Below, in pieces: positions 1 through 9,009 of a DNA stretch of 53,111 nucleotides (its first letter is position 1; the number at the start of each line of letters is the position of its first letter). Location: positions 1 to 53,111 of the forward strand of contig NZ_JAODNK010000013.1 in NCBI RefSeq assembly GCF_025465275.1. The letters run 5' to 3'. The notes beneath the pieces are model-generated. The model saw only the letters and a list, made by a program, of their open reading frames with translations, was not told the origin of the DNA and searched no databases. Position numbers and translations under genes: made by a program. Source of the DNA: Nocardia sp. GTDB taxonomy: Bacteria; Actinomycetota; Actinomycetes; Mycobacteriales; Mycobacteriaceae.

Positions 1-1502
1 GCATTACCGGGCAGGCGCCGGTGGCGAAGCTGCACAAGGAGGACTTCCAGGCAGTCGATATCGCCTCCATCGCCGCGCCGGTGAGCAAGTGGGCGGTCAC
101 CGTGCTGGAGCCCGCGCAGGTGCCGGGCACCTTTCAGAAGGCGTTCCAGCTCATGCGTTCCGGGCGTCCCGGTCCGGTGCTGATCGACCTGCCGATCGAT
201 GTGCAGTTGGCCGAGATCGAATTCGATATCGAGACCTACTCGCCCCTCGATGTGCACCGGCCGGCCGCTACGCGGGCACAGGCGGAGAAGGCCATCACCA
301 TGCTCTGCGCCGCCGAGCGGCCGCTGATCGTGTCCGGTGGCGGTGTGGTGAATGCCGATGCGGCGGACCTGCTGGTCGAATTCGCCGAGCTGACCGGTGT
401 TCCCGTGGTGCCGACTCTGATGGGCTGGGGCACCATTCCCGACGACCACCGCTTGCACGCGGGCATGGTCGGGCTGCAGACCTCGCACCGCTACGGCAAT
501 GCGACGCTGCTGGAGTCGGATTTTGTGCTCGGCATCGGAAACCGGTGGGCCAACCGGCACACCGGCGGCGTCGAAACCTACACGCGGGACCGTACTTTCG
601 TGCACGTCGATATCGAGCCGACCCAGATCGGCCGCGTGTTCGCCGCCGATTTCGGCATCGTGTCCGACGCCGGTGCGGCGCTGGCCGTCTTCCTCGAGGT
701 CGCGCACGAAATGGCCCTCGACGGACGGCTGCCCGACCGCAGTGAATGGGCCGCGCAGATCCAGGCGCGCAAGCGAACCCTGCTGCGCAAGACCCACTTC
801 GACTCCGTGCCGATCAAGCCGCAGCGGGTGTACGAGGAGATGAACCGGGCCTTCGGCGCGGACGTCCGCTACGTCACCACCATCGGGCTGTCGCAGATCC
901 AAGCGGCGCAGATGCTGCACGTGTACAAGCCGCGGCACTGGATCAATGCCGGACAGGCCGGCCCGCTGGGCTGGACCTTGCCCGCCGCGCTCGGTGTGGC
1001 CACCGCACTGCCCGATGCGACCGTGGTCGCGCTCTCGGGTGATTACGACTTCCAGTTCCTCATCGAGGAATTGGCGGTCGGCGCACAGTTCAAGATCCCG
1101 TATGTCCATGTGGTGGTGAACAATTCGTACCTGGGGCTGATCCGTCAGGCGCAGCGCGCGTTCGATATGGACTACTACGTGCAGCTGTCCTTCGACAACA
1201 TCAACAGCCCCGAGCTCGGCGGCTACGGTGTCGACCACCTGAAGGTGGCGGAGGGACTGGGCTGCAAGGCGATTCGTGTCACCGAACCCGATCGCATCGG
1301 CTCGGCGCTCGAAGAAGCCAAGCGGCTCATGGCCGAACATCAGGTGCCGGTCCTGGTGGAGGTCATTCTCGAGCGTGTCACCAATGTGTCAATGGGTCTC
1401 GAGATCGACAGCGTCACCGAATTCGAGGAGCTCGCCGGCTCCGCCGCCGACGCGCCCACCTCGATCGCCGCCCTGGTCGAAGCTGCCGGGGGCACCAGGT
1501 GA
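1..1502 (+). CDS. gcl: Glyoxylate carboligase (tartronate-semialdehyde synthase), 5'-truncated by window edge
   Basis: Condenses two glyoxylate molecules to tartronate semialdehyde plus CO2, using thiamine diphosphate; cytosolic, in the glyoxylate/ureide route. The frame is open from base 3 (ITGQAP, then [10 protein letters not shown]), which is internal to the family, so roughly 90-100 N-terminal residues lie outside the window and the GTG at 21 is not the real start. Visible landmarks are [15 protein letters not shown], the central FAD/TPP-fold segment, [23 protein letters not shown], and the ThDP/Mg motif beginning GDYDFQF and ending about 27 residues later in NN. The match to the E. coli Gcl sequence I recall is close through nearly the whole length. 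The glycerate kinase follows almost at once and allantoicase after that, so this is the 3' part of an allantoin/glyoxylate operon; the rest (tartronate semialdehyde reductase, allantoinase) probably lies upstream. Confidence 0.96.
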   Translation, partial: ITGQAPVAKLHKEDFQAVDIASIAAPVSKWAVTVLEPAQVPGTFQKAFQLMRSGRPGPVLIDLPIDVQLAEIEFDIETYSPLDVHRPAATRAQAEKAITMLCAAERPLIVSGGGVVNADAADLLVEFAELTGVPVVPTLMGWGTIPDDHRLHAGMVGLQTSHRYGNATLLESDFVLGIGNRWANRHTGGVETYTRDRTFVHVDIEPTQIGRVFAADFGIVSDAGAALAVFLEVAHEMALDGRLPDRSEWAAQIQARKRTLLRKTHFDSVPIKPQRVYEEMNRAFGADVRYVTTIGLSQIQAAQMLHVYKPRHWINAGQAGPLGWTLPAALGVATALPDATVVALSGDYDFQFLIEELAVGAQFKIPYVHVVVNNSYLGLIRQAQRAFDMDYYVQLSFDNINSPELGGYGVDHLKVAEGLGCKAIRVTEPDRIGSALEEAKRLMAEHQVPVLVEVILERVTNVSMGLEIDSVTEFEELAGSAADAPTSIAALVEAAGGTR

Positions 1503-1546
1503 TTCACGCGCCGGGTGGTTCGGGGCGAGGCTGGCAGGAGGGGCAC

Positions 1547-2677
1547 GTGATCGTGGCCCCGGACAAATTCAAAGGGTCGCTCACCGCCGGACAGGTCGCC
1601 GCACACATTGCGGCCGGCCTGCGGCGGGAACGGCCCGATCTGCCCGTGGTGACCATTCCGGTCGCCGACGGCGGTGACGGCACTGTCGAGGCAATGGTGG
1701 CGTCCGGGTTCTCCGGACTCCAGACTGCCGTCACTGGGCCGGTCGGGAATCGAGTGGTCGCAGCGTTTGCCATGAGGGGCGACACGGCCGTCATCGAACT
1801 CGCGGAAGCCTCCGGGCTGCGGCGACTACCCGACCGGCCCACCCCCCTCACCGCCCGCACCGCCAGCAGCTTCGGCACCGGCGAGCTCATTCGCACCGCG
1901 GTACTGCGGGGCGCGCGCCGTATTGTGCTCGGGCTCGGCGGCAGTGCCTGCACCGATGGCGGTGCGGGCATGCTCACCGCGCTCGGGGCCCGGCTGCTGG
2001 ACGATGACGGGGAACAATTGCCGCCCGGCGGGGTGGCCTTGCAGCGACTGGCGCGCATCGACACCAGCGGATTGATGCGAGTGCAGATCACCGTTGCCTC
2101 CGACGTCGACAATCCGCTGCTGGGACCGCGCGGCGCCGCGCACGTCTACGGTGCGCAGAAGGGCGCGGGCTCGGACGAGATCGAGGCCTTGGAGCGCGGG
2201 CTCGCGCGGTTCGCGGAGATCGCCGCGCGTGATCACTTCGTCGACAAGGCGGATCGGCCCGGTGCCGGGGCCGCGGGCGGTGTCGGTTTCGCCGCGCTCG
2301 CCTTTCTCGGCGCCCGCACCGAGCCGGGGATCGAAATCATCCTGCGCCACCTGAACTTCACCGATCGGCTCGCCGGGGCGCGACTGGTGATCACCGGTGA
2401 GGGCTGCCTGGACCGGCAGACCCTGCACGGCAAGGCGCCGATCGGGGTGGCGCGGGCCGCGGCTGCGGCCGGGGTGTCGGTGCTGGCGGTCTCAGGGCAG
2501 CGGTTGCTGACCCGGGACGTGCTGCGCCGCTTCGGATTCGAGGATGCCTATGCGCTCACCGATATCGAACCCGATCCGCAGCTGTGTATTTCGCACGCCG
2601 ATGCGCTGCTGGAACAACTTGCCGCGCAGATCGCCGCCACCCGCCTGAGCGAGCTGCTGGCCCGCACTACCAACTAG
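1547..2677 (+). CDS. glxK: Glycerate kinase (GK2 family)
   Basis: Phosphorylates D-glycerate, feeding the product of glyoxylate carboligase plus tartronate semialdehyde reductase into glycolysis. The N-terminus VIVAPDKFKGSLTA, VADGGDGTVEAM, LGLGGSACTDGGAGML, and the C-terminal VITGEGCLDRQTLHGKAP motif are diagnostic of PF02595 glycerate kinases. I chose GTG 1547, not the GTG at 1499 that overlaps the gcl stop. AGGAGG (1536-1541) sits 5 nt before 1547, and the family normally begins directly with (K/V)IVIAPDSFKGS. That gives 376 residues, a normal length. Co-transcription with gcl is very likely, with under 50 nt between them. Confidence 0.94.
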   Translation: MIVAPDKFKGSLTAGQVAAHIAAGLRRERPDLPVVTIPVADGGDGTVEAMVASGFSGLQTAVTGPVGNRVVAAFAMRGDTAVIELAEASGLRRLPDRPTPLTARTASSFGTGELIRTAVLRGARRIVLGLGGSACTDGGAGMLTALGARLLDDDGEQLPPGGVALQRLARIDTSGLMRVQITVASDVDNPLLGPRGAAHVYGAQKGAGSDEIEALERGLARFAEIAARDHFVDKADRPGAGAAGGVGFAALAFLGARTEPGIEIILRHLNFTDRLAGARLVITGEGCLDRQTLHGKAPIGVARAAAAAGVSVLAVSGQRLLTRDVLRRFGFEDAYALTDIEPDPQLCISHADALLEQLAAQIAATRLSELLARTTN

Positions 2678-2692
2678 TCGAGAAAGGAAGCG

Positions 2693-3715
2693 ATGTCGGA
2701 CTTCACGAGCCTGCCGGACCTGGCGCTGCGCACCTACCGTGCGAGTGTGATCGCCGCGAGCGACGAATCCTTCGAAGAGCGTGAGAATCTCATCCAACCG
2801 TGGGAGCCGCGGTACTCCGCCGAAACCTTCGGCACCAAGGGGCAGGAATACGACGGCTGGGAGACCCGCCGCCATCGCGGACCCGGCCACGATTGGGCCA
2901 TTGTGCGGCTGGGCATGCCCGGCATCGTGCGCGGAGTGGTGATCGACACCGCCTGGTTCAAGGGGAACTATCCGCCCCATGCCTCCGTCGAGGCGTGCCG
3001 GGTTTCGGGCTATCCCGCTGTGGCGGAATTGGATTCGGCGGAGTGGGTGGAGATCCTGCCGCGCACCGCGCTGGGCGGTGACGCTCGCCACGAACTGCCG
3101 GTCGAGGACGAGCGGATCTTCACCCACGTCCGGTTGAACATGTACCCGGACGGCGGCATCGCCCGCTTCCGTGTGCACGGCGAGGTAGTGCCGGATCCCG
3201 CGCTGCTCACCGGGCTCACGGTGGACCTGGCCGCGCTGGAAAACGGTGCACGCACGCTGGATTGCTCGAATATGTTCTATTCGGCACCGGACAACATGCT
3301 CGCTCCGGGTTTGGCGCGCAACCAATCCGAGGGCTGGGAAACCGCGCGCCGCCGTGACGACGGCAATGACTGGGCGGTGATTCAGCTTGCGGCGCAGGGC
3401 ATTCCGGATCTGATCGAACTCGACACCACCAACCTGGTCTTCAACGCCCCGGGTGAAGTCCGGCTACTCGGCATCGACCTCGCTGACGGCGAACCGGTGC
3501 CGACGGACAACTCGGCGTGGTTCGAACTGCTTGCGCGCGTGGCGATTCAACCCGACACGCCGCATCGTCTTCGCCTCGATTCGGGCTCGCAGCGGCCGAC
3601 CACCCACGTTCGGCTCGATATCTACCCCGACGGCGGCGTGGGCCGATTGCGCATCCACGGGTCGCTCACCGCTGCGGGCGAGAACCAGTTGGCGACTCGC
3701 TGGAGCGCTTCCTGA
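2693..3715 (+). CDS. alc: Allantoicase
   Basis: Hydrolyses allantoate to ureidoglycolate and urea in purine/ureide catabolism; ureidoglycolate then gives the glyoxylate used by Gcl. It has the two-fold repeated allantoicase fold. Repeat 1 (about residues 15-165) contains DGWETRRHRGPGHDWAIVRL and TAWFKGNYPPHASVEAC. Repeat 2 (about 185-330) contains EGWETARRRDDGNDW and ends, like repeat 1, in THVRLDIYPDGGVGRLRIHG. At 340 residues it has the usual length. Start ATG 2693 follows an AGAAAGGAAG ribosome site and lies 15 nt after glxK, so it is in the same operon. A perfect 12-bp hairpin just downstream ends the transcript. Confidence 0.95.
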   Translation: MSDFTSLPDLALRTYRASVIAASDESFEERENLIQPWEPRYSAETFGTKGQEYDGWETRRHRGPGHDWAIVRLGMPGIVRGVVIDTAWFKGNYPPHASVEACRVSGYPAVAELDSAEWVEILPRTALGGDARHELPVEDERIFTHVRLNMYPDGGIARFRVHGEVVPDPALLTGLTVDLAALENGARTLDCSNMFYSAPDNMLAPGLARNQSEGWETARRRDDGNDWAVIQLAAQGIPDLIELDTTNLVFNAPGEVRLLGIDLADGEPVPTDNSAWFELLARVAIQPDTPHRLRLDSGSQRPTTHVRLDIYPDGGVGRLRIHGSLTAAGENQLATRWSAS

Positions 3716-3742
3716 GCGAGGCGTGAGCCTCCGCATGCGGAC

Positions 3743-3774
3743 CTGCCGCACTCGTCGATGGGCGAGTGCGGCAG
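3743..3774 (+). terminator. Rho-independent-type terminator after allantoicase
   Basis: A 12-bp perfect inverted repeat, CTGCCGCACTCG / CGAGTGCGGCAG, with an 8-nt loop, followed by TTTGCT. It lies 27 bp after the alc stop and before the MFS gene, closing the ureide operon. Confidence 0.85.
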
Positions 3775-3818
3775 TTTGCTGTAGTGCGTCCGAAACATGA
3801 ACGAACATCGGACTTCTC

Positions 3819-5027
3819 TTGTTACACAATGCGAATACCGCGACCCGTATCCCGAGCAGGCTGAGCGAGCGCACCCGGGCCGCTTGGCTTGCGGGTGTGG
3901 GTATCGTCCTCATCGCGCTCAATCTGCGCCTGGGCATCAGCAGTGCCGCCGTCTTGATGGGCTCGGTGCGCACGGAACTCGGCTTCGGTTCCGTACTCGC
4001 GGCGACGATTCCCGCGCTTCCGACAGCGAGTTTCGCGGTCGCAGGATTCGGCGCCGGCCGACTGGCCGTGCGGTACGGACTCGAGCGCACCGTTCTCTTC
4101 GGGCTTGCGGCACTGACCGCCGGACTCGCGCTCCGCGCGGCTCCCGCCACCTGGGCGCTGCTCGCAGGCACAGTCTTCGGAATGTCAGGGCTGGCGCTGT
4201 GTAATGTCCTGCTGCCGACCCTGCTTCGATCGCACTTTCCGGACCGGGTAGCCATGCTGGCCGGTGTCTATACGACCGTGATGGCCTTGGGTTCGACGCT
4301 CGCCGCAGCGGTGGCGGTGCCGATCGCAGCGGGCGTGGGAACACCGTCTCTCGGCCTTGCGGTGTGGGCGCTTCCAGCGCTGATCGCCACTCTCACATGG
4401 TCTTTCGTGCGCGCCCCCACGGGCGAAGCGGGGCAGACGGAGGTGGGTGAATACATCTCGCCCATGAGCATGGCCCGTACCCGCTTCGGTCTCCTGGTGA
4501 CCGCCTACTTCGCATTGCAGGCATTGAATGCACACTCCCTGATCGGCTGGGTGGCAGTACTTTTGACCGATCATGGGATGTCCAGCGGGGGTGCGGGCGG
4601 CATCGTGGCCCTCACCCAGGCCGTCGGCATCCCGGCGACCTTCCTGGTGCTTGCATTCGCTCGCGAGCCCGGGCGACTGCGCCTTGCCTTCCTACTGATT
4701 TCGGGTGCAATGATCGCGGGATTCGCCGGTCTGCTGCTGGCACCGGTATCGGAGCCGGTGCTCTGGGCGGTCCTCTGCGGTCTCGGAATGTGTTCGTTTC
4801 CCTTGGTGCTCAGCGTGATCGGCAAGAGCGGCAGCTCCGCGGCCGAGACCACAGCCCTGTCCAGCCTGTCCCAATCGCTCGGCTACCTGCTCGCGGCCGT
4901 CGGACCTTTCGCAATCGGCTTACTGCACAGCAGCTCCAGCGGCTGGACCCTGCCCATGGCGGTCCTGCTCATGACCGCCATTGCCCAACTCGTCGTCGGC
5001 CTAGCCCTGTCCGGTGCCCGCCGCTGA
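3819..5027 (+). CDS. CynX/NimT-type MFS transporter
   Basis: Integral membrane transporter of about 12 helices (402 residues). It resembles the CynX/NimT (cyanate/nitroimidazole) branch of the major facilitator superfamily: an N-terminal LIALNLRLGISSAAVLMGSV helix, a short loop AVRYGLERTVLFGL between TM2 and TM3, and the QSLGYLLAAVGPFAIGLLH helix near the C-terminus. The substrate cannot be read from sequence. Its place just after the ureide operon makes a ureide or small nitrogen compound plausible, but a strong terminator separates them, so this is only inference. The TTG start at 3819 is the most upstream in-frame option without an obvious ribosome site, so the true start may be slightly downstream. 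Confidence 0.88.
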   Translation: MLHNANTATRIPSRLSERTRAAWLAGVGIVLIALNLRLGISSAAVLMGSVRTELGFGSVLAATIPALPTASFAVAGFGAGRLAVRYGLERTVLFGLAALTAGLALRAAPATWALLAGTVFGMSGLALCNVLLPTLLRSHFPDRVAMLAGVYTTVMALGSTLAAAVAVPIAAGVGTPSLGLAVWALPALIATLTWSFVRAPTGEAGQTEVGEYISPMSMARTRFGLLVTAYFALQALNAHSLIGWVAVLLTDHGMSSGGAGGIVALTQAVGIPATFLVLAFAREPGRLRLAFLLISGAMIAGFAGLLLAPVSEPVLWAVLCGLGMCSFPLVLSVIGKSGSSAAETTALSSLSQSLGYLLAAVGPFAIGLLHSSSSGWTLPMAVLLMTAIAQLVVGLALSGARR

Positions 5028-5376
5028 AACCGGTTGCCAGCCTGCCGCCCAAAGGTTGGACGGAGTCCTCCTGCCACCGAATATGGCGGGAGCGGCGGAG
5101 ATCGGCCGCTGGTGCGATCGCGAGACCACTTCGTGCGAGGGGGCGCGCTTGATCCCTGTGCAGGTCAACGGATCACCCGCATTCGCGCACTACCGACCGG
5201 CCCAGCGGGGTGGCGGCTACGAGGCTTTCGCTATCCATGTACTCGGCCTGGACGGCTGCCGAATCGTGAGTATTGCCTGCTTCCTGGATTCCGAGCTGTT
5301 CGAGCTGCCCGAGCGGATCTCAATTTCCGATACCGATGGTCGCGAGGGCGATGGTCCGGCGAAGTCGCCCGGGTAG
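5014..5376 (+). pseudogene. Remnant of an ECF sigma factor: C-terminal SnoaL-like domain only
   Basis: About 120 codons stay open, overlapping the 3' end of the MFS gene. From about residue 45 the product resembles the C-terminal SnoaL/NTF2-like domain of SigG/ECF-type sigma-70 factors of actinobacteria: GARLIPVQVNGSPAFAHYRP, then AFAIHVLGLDGCRIVSIACF, LDSELFELPE. The sigma2 and sigma4 DNA-binding domains that should precede it are absent, because that space is occupied by the MFS gene. The 3' end runs 57 bp into the convergent lycopene cyclase gene. I read this as a decaying tail of a sigma factor whose front was lost. A genuine small SnoaL protein started at GTG 5014 is the alternative, but no ribosome site supports it. 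Confidence 0.6.
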
Positions 5377-6426
5377 CGCCGCGAAGAGGGCGGACATGGC
5401 GGCCGCCGTGCCCGGGAGATCGTCGCGGCCGGACAGATAGGCGCGCTGCCGTGCGGCGGGCAGTGTGAAGAAGGCGTCGAAGAAGACGGGCAGATCCTGT
5501 GGGGGGAGTGCCAGCAGTGCACGCAATCCGGCCAGTCGAAGGCCGTGTACGGCGCGGGCCGAAGGCGGCCAGATCGAGTCTCCGGCGGCGACGGTGTCGG
5601 CGGTCCGCAGGGCGGTCGCGACGCCGTAGCCGGAGGCGGGATGCAGTAGTCCGCCTGCCGCGCCGAATGTCTTGCGTCCGGGCTTGCCGCCGTGGACGGG
5701 GAAGCGCACGCGTTCGATGCGCTCCTCGCCGCTGAGAGTGATTCCGCGAGCACGTAATCGATGCATCAGCCGATCGCGCAGCACCGCGCTGTCGAGGGCG
5801 GGACGGCCGGCGAGACAGGTCTCCTCGAGCAGTATGGCGTCCTCGCTCAGTGGTACCGCGTAGAGGAAAGAGCGCGGCTCGCTCGGGTCCGCGCCATTAT
5901 CGTTCCGCCAGTCCATGAACAGCGTCTCGGGCGCGGCCCACTGTGCTCGGTCCACCACGACGCCGAAGGCAGTCTGCTCGGCCAGCCGGCGGGAGCGCGG
6001 CACGCCGCGTGCGTCGATCACCCGGCCGGCGGGCAGGACCGATCCCGAGGCCAGTCGCACCGAGGGCAGATCGTGCGCCTGCTGCCCGGAACGTGTCGGC
6101 GCGACAATATCGACCACCCGATCGCTGAGGATGCGGGCTCCGGCGAGATCCAGTGAATCCTGCAGTCGCGGGGTATCGAATACGACGTAGCGGCGCGGCA
6201 ACTCCACGCGCCGGGTGGTCCAGGCGATGGGGTGATCGACAACGGCCGCCAGCACCTCCGAGGCCACCCAGTCAGGGAGCTCATCGGCCCAGGCCGCATA
6301 GGTCGCGGTCCACTGCCGCTCGGGCTGCGGATCGACCACGGTCACCGACTGGCCCTGCCGCAATGCCCGATATGCGAGGGCTCGCCCCGCCGGGCCCACG
6401 CCGCAGACAAGTAGATCGGAGGTCAT
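5320..6426 (-). CDS. crtL: Lycopene beta-cyclase, CrtL type
   Basis: FAD/NAD(P)-binding enzyme that cyclises the ends of lycopene to beta-ionone rings in carotenoid synthesis, at the membrane surface. The N-terminus MTSDLLVCGVGPAGRALAYRA is the dinucleotide-binding fold (GxGxxG). Downstream are LPRRYVVFDTPRLQDSL, VIDARGVP, FLYAVPLSEDAILLEETCLAGRPAL (the cyclase signature, about residues 185-215) and FGAAGGLLHPASGYGVATALRTAD, which is close to Rhodococcus CrtL proteins. At 368 residues it is a normal length. It is a single gene with no other carotenoid genes around it, and is transcribed towards the sigma-factor remnant, which overlaps its 3' end. Confidence 0.93.
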   Translation of the reverse strand: MTSDLLVCGVGPAGRALAYRALRQGQSVTVVDPQPERQWTATYAAWADELPDWVASEVLAAVVDHPIAWTTRRVELPRRYVVFDTPRLQDSLDLAGARILSDRVVDIVAPTRSGQQAHDLPSVRLASGSVLPAGRVIDARGVPRSRRLAEQTAFGVVVDRAQWAAPETLFMDWRNDNGADPSEPRSFLYAVPLSEDAILLEETCLAGRPALDSAVLRDRLMHRLRARGITLSGEERIERVRFPVHGGKPGRKTFGAAGGLLHPASGYGVATALRTADTVAAGDSIWPPSARAVHGLRLAGLRALLALPPQDLPVFFDAFFTLPAARQRAYLSGRDDLPGTAAAMSALFAALPGRLRRTIALATIGIGN

Positions 6427-6517
6427 GCCGTGATTGGATCATGATCGACAGGCGTCATACAGTTCGTTGACTGTTGCCGGGTCGGGAGGGGTCCGGCACA
6501 CCGCGAAAGGTGAACAC

Positions 6518-7459
6518 ATGACGTATCCCCCCGGACCGCCGTCCGGACCAGGGTCCGGAGGCGATCCGTATGGCCAGGGGCAGGGCCAGCAGCCGCCGCA
6601 GGATCCGGCGTGGTGGGGCCAGCCGGTACAGCCCGCGCAGCCGCAGCAGGGCTGGCCCGGCGAACAGCCCGCATGGCAGCAGCCGCAGGCGCAGCCGGGG
6701 TGGCAGCAGCCGGTCGATCAGCCGGGATGGCCGCAGCAGCCGGGCTGGGGTGGGCAGCAAGGGTATCCGCAGCAGCCGGGATATCCGGGCGGCCCGCCGC
6801 CGCCGCGCCGCAATACCGGGCTGATCATCGGCATGGTGATCGCCGTGGTCGCGGTGCTTGCCGTCGGCGCCGGCGTGATCGTCGTTGTCACCAAGGGCAG
6901 CAACTCCGATAACCAGGCCACCGCCACCTCGACGACCACCGTCGCACCGACCACCACCGACACCACGACCACGCGGCCCACCACGACCGCTAAGAGCGCG
7001 CCCGCGGGCGGCAAGTTCACCTACACCGAATACGGGCAGGTCTGGAACTTCAAGCTCGGAGATGTGGCGCTGCAGGCGGATTGGGTCGAGGGCCACGACT
7101 ACAACAACTGCGCACCGGTCGAGGTCAAGGGCAAGCTCACCGGCCTGGGCTGCCAGTACGGCTCGTCGCTGGTGTGGAAGGCCGAGAACGGTGCGGTCAT
7201 GCTCACCCAGTTCATTCTCACCATGAGCGATGCGGACAAGGCGTCTGCGGCATCGGGGCAGTTCGATGACAAGGACATCAATCTGCCTTCGGGCAGCTAC
7301 ATCTCGAATTGGGAGACCGGTAAATGGCGTGACGGTAGTCAGTCGCAGTTCGTAGTGATCACGTTCGCGACCGCCACCGCCGATGTCGATACCGCGACCG
7401 TCGAGAAGTACCTGAAGTACCGGCACAGCGATACGCTCGCCGCTCTCGTCTGGCGCTGA
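6518..7459 (+). CDS. Proline/glutamine-rich single-pass membrane protein of unknown function
   Basis: 313 residues in four parts. Residues 1-100 are low complexity, rich in Pro, Gln, Gly and Trp (repeats such as QQPGWP and QPAWQQPQ). Residues about 104-127 form one transmembrane helix (TGLIIGMVIAVVAVLAVGAG). Residues about 130-160 form a Thr/Ser linker. The rest is a compact C-terminal domain, predicted extracellular, with two cysteines (NNCAP and LGCQYG). This is a common actinobacterial architecture, with a cytosolic disordered tail and an outside sensor or lipoprotein-like domain, but I do not recognise a named family for the C-terminal part. Start ATG 6518 follows GAAAGGTGA. It is divergent from crtL, 91 bp apart, and closed by a strong hairpin. 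Confidence 0.85.
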   Translation: MTYPPGPPSGPGSGGDPYGQGQGQQPPQDPAWWGQPVQPAQPQQGWPGEQPAWQQPQAQPGWQQPVDQPGWPQQPGWGGQQGYPQQPGYPGGPPPPRRNTGLIIGMVIAVVAVLAVGAGVIVVVTKGSNSDNQATATSTTTVAPTTTDTTTTRPTTTAKSAPAGGKFTYTEYGQVWNFKLGDVALQADWVEGHDYNNCAPVEVKGKLTGLGCQYGSSLVWKAENGAVMLTQFILTMSDADKASAASGQFDDKDINLPSGSYISNWETGKWRDGSQSQFVVITFATATADVDTATVEKYLKYRHSDTLAALVWR

Positions 7460-7474
7460 GCCGCTCGACGAAAT

Positions 7475-7513
7475 ACGTCCGCCCCGCACCGAATAATGGT
7501 GTGGGGCGGACGT
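7475..7513. terminator. Bidirectional terminator between convergent genes
   Basis: 16-bp arms (ACGTCCGCCCCGCACC at 7475-7490 and its near-complement at 7498-7513, one mismatch) around a 7-nt loop, followed by TTTTGG on the plus strand. It sits between the convergent membrane-protein gene and the SDR gene, whose stop is at 7525, so it probably serves both. Confidence 0.87.
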
Positions 7514-7524
7514 TTTGGTTGACG

Positions 7525-8289
7525 CTAGATCCCGCCGGTGGCGAGCAGTCCGCCGTCCACGCGAATGGTGGTGCCGGTGATCCAGGAGGATTCGCTCGAG
7601 GACAGGAACCCGATCAGTCCCGCCACATCCTCCGGCGTGCCGAGTCGTTTCATCGGGTACACGGCTGCGGCGGCCTCTTCATCGGCCGAGTACAGCGCGT
7701 CGGCGAACTTGGTCTTGATGACGCCCGGCGCCACCGCATTCACCCGAATGTTCGGTCCGAGCTGCCAGGCTAGCTCCTCGGTGAGCCGAATCAGCGCCGC
7801 CTTGGACGCGCCGTAAGCGGCGATCACTCCGGTGGACCGCAGGCCCGCGACGCTCGCGACATTCACCACGGCCCCGCCGTGCTCACCCATCCACGCCTTG
7901 TACGCCTCCTGCACATACCCCAGTGCCGCAACAACATTCACATCGAAGATCTTGCGCACGGCATCGAGGTCCGCCTCCATGAGCGACCCGTACACCGGAT
8001 TGATCCCGGTATTGTTGATCAGCACATCCAGCGACCCGAACTGCGCCACCGCAGCGGCAACCTGCTCGGCCCGAGCCTCCGCCTCCCCGGAATTCCCCGC
8101 GACCGCCACCACCTTCCCCGCAAACCCGAGCGCCCGCAGCTCTTCGGCCGCCTCCTCCAGCGGCCCCAGCTTCCGCGCCGTCACCACCACATTCGCCCCA
8201 CGCCGCAACAGTTCCGACGCCACCGCAAACCCGATACCCCGGCTCGCCCCGGTGACCAGCGCGCTCTTGCCCAGCAGATCATCACTCAT
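7525..8289 (-). CDS. SDR-family oxidoreductase
   Basis: NAD(P)-dependent short-chain dehydrogenase of 254 residues. The cofactor-binding GASRGIG motif is at residues 14-20, NNTGIN at about 90, the catalytic Ser region VNVASVAG at about 141, and YGASKAAL (the Tyr-Lys pair) at about 155. The C-terminal WITGTTIRVDGG segment is typical of FabG-like enzymes. NNTG replaces the more common NNAG. Start ATG 8289 gives the canonical MSDDLLGKSALVTG beginning; the open frame runs further upstream, but that part is not SDR-like. Substrate unknown. It is convergent with the preceding gene. Confidence 0.9.
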   Translation of the reverse strand: MSDDLLGKSALVTGASRGIGFAVASELLRRGANVVVTARKLGPLEEAAEELRALGFAGKVVAVAGNSGEAEARAEQVAAAVAQFGSLDVLINNTGINPVYGSLMEADLDAVRKIFDVNVVAALGYVQEAYKAWMGEHGGAVVNVASVAGLRSTGVIAAYGASKAALIRLTEELAWQLGPNIRVNAVAPGVIKTKFADALYSADEEAAAAVYPMKRLGTPEDVAGLIGFLSSSESSWITGTTIRVDGGLLATGGI

Positions 8290-9009
8290 GTGACGGCAGC
8301 GTACTTCAGTCACGTGATCTGCGCGAATACGCCCCAGTGGGGTGGTCATGCACTCACCAGTGCTGCCCGAAAGTGGTTGTCGGCCTTCCGCCGCGGCCGT
8401 GTCGTCCGGGTTGGCGTGGGCGCGTCGTGGCGGAGGGATCCGTCGATGAGGGCGCTGCGGACGATGGGGCGGTGACCGAGGGCGGTGTCGGGTCTGTGGT
8501 GGGGGTGCCGGGGTCCGTGCTGGGGGGCGGGTCCGAGGGGGGCGTCGTGCTGGTCGGTTTTCATTAGGTAAATTGAGTAGTTTGTCCCAAAGTCTGTCAG
8601 GAAAGAACGACTCAACGCATGGATCCGGCCACTGAAAGATGCTCCGCCCGTGCTGTCGGCACCTACCGGTGGTTGGTGGCCAGGTGTGGTCAGTAGTCTT
8701 ACCAATGGGGTCGCAATCTCGCCAATAGATTCTTCTGGATTGCACATCAGCGCGTCGGTGCGATCACTTGGCGGCCGAACCGCCTGCCACACAGCGGGAA
8801 GCAATATCACGCATTTCCCGAATCGTGGTCGATCTGCTTTTTATTTCGCTGAACGGCAGCCTACAAGCCCGCGCACGACATCGTGAGACCGATCAGCAGG
8901 ACGATGATTCGCAGCGTGTGCTGATTTTCCACGTCGCATGGTCCCGTGCAGTAGTACCTTTCGCCGATCGTTCGAACGAGAAATTGGGTGCGGCTGAGCA
9001 ATCCCGCGA
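8290..9009. other. Intergenic stretch with no recognisable gene
   Basis: About 720 bp. Open frames here (for example on the minus strand at 8346-8810) show no family motif and are Pro/Arg-rich in the way of non-coding GC-rich DNA. The 8570-9000 portion is less GC-rich than its surroundings. It borders the kinase remnant, so it may be decayed DNA. Confidence 0.6.

Noticed and set aside
8346..8810. 154-codon minus-strand frame
   Set aside because: Pro/His/Arg-rich composition and no start context or motif; typical non-coding GC-rich DNA.
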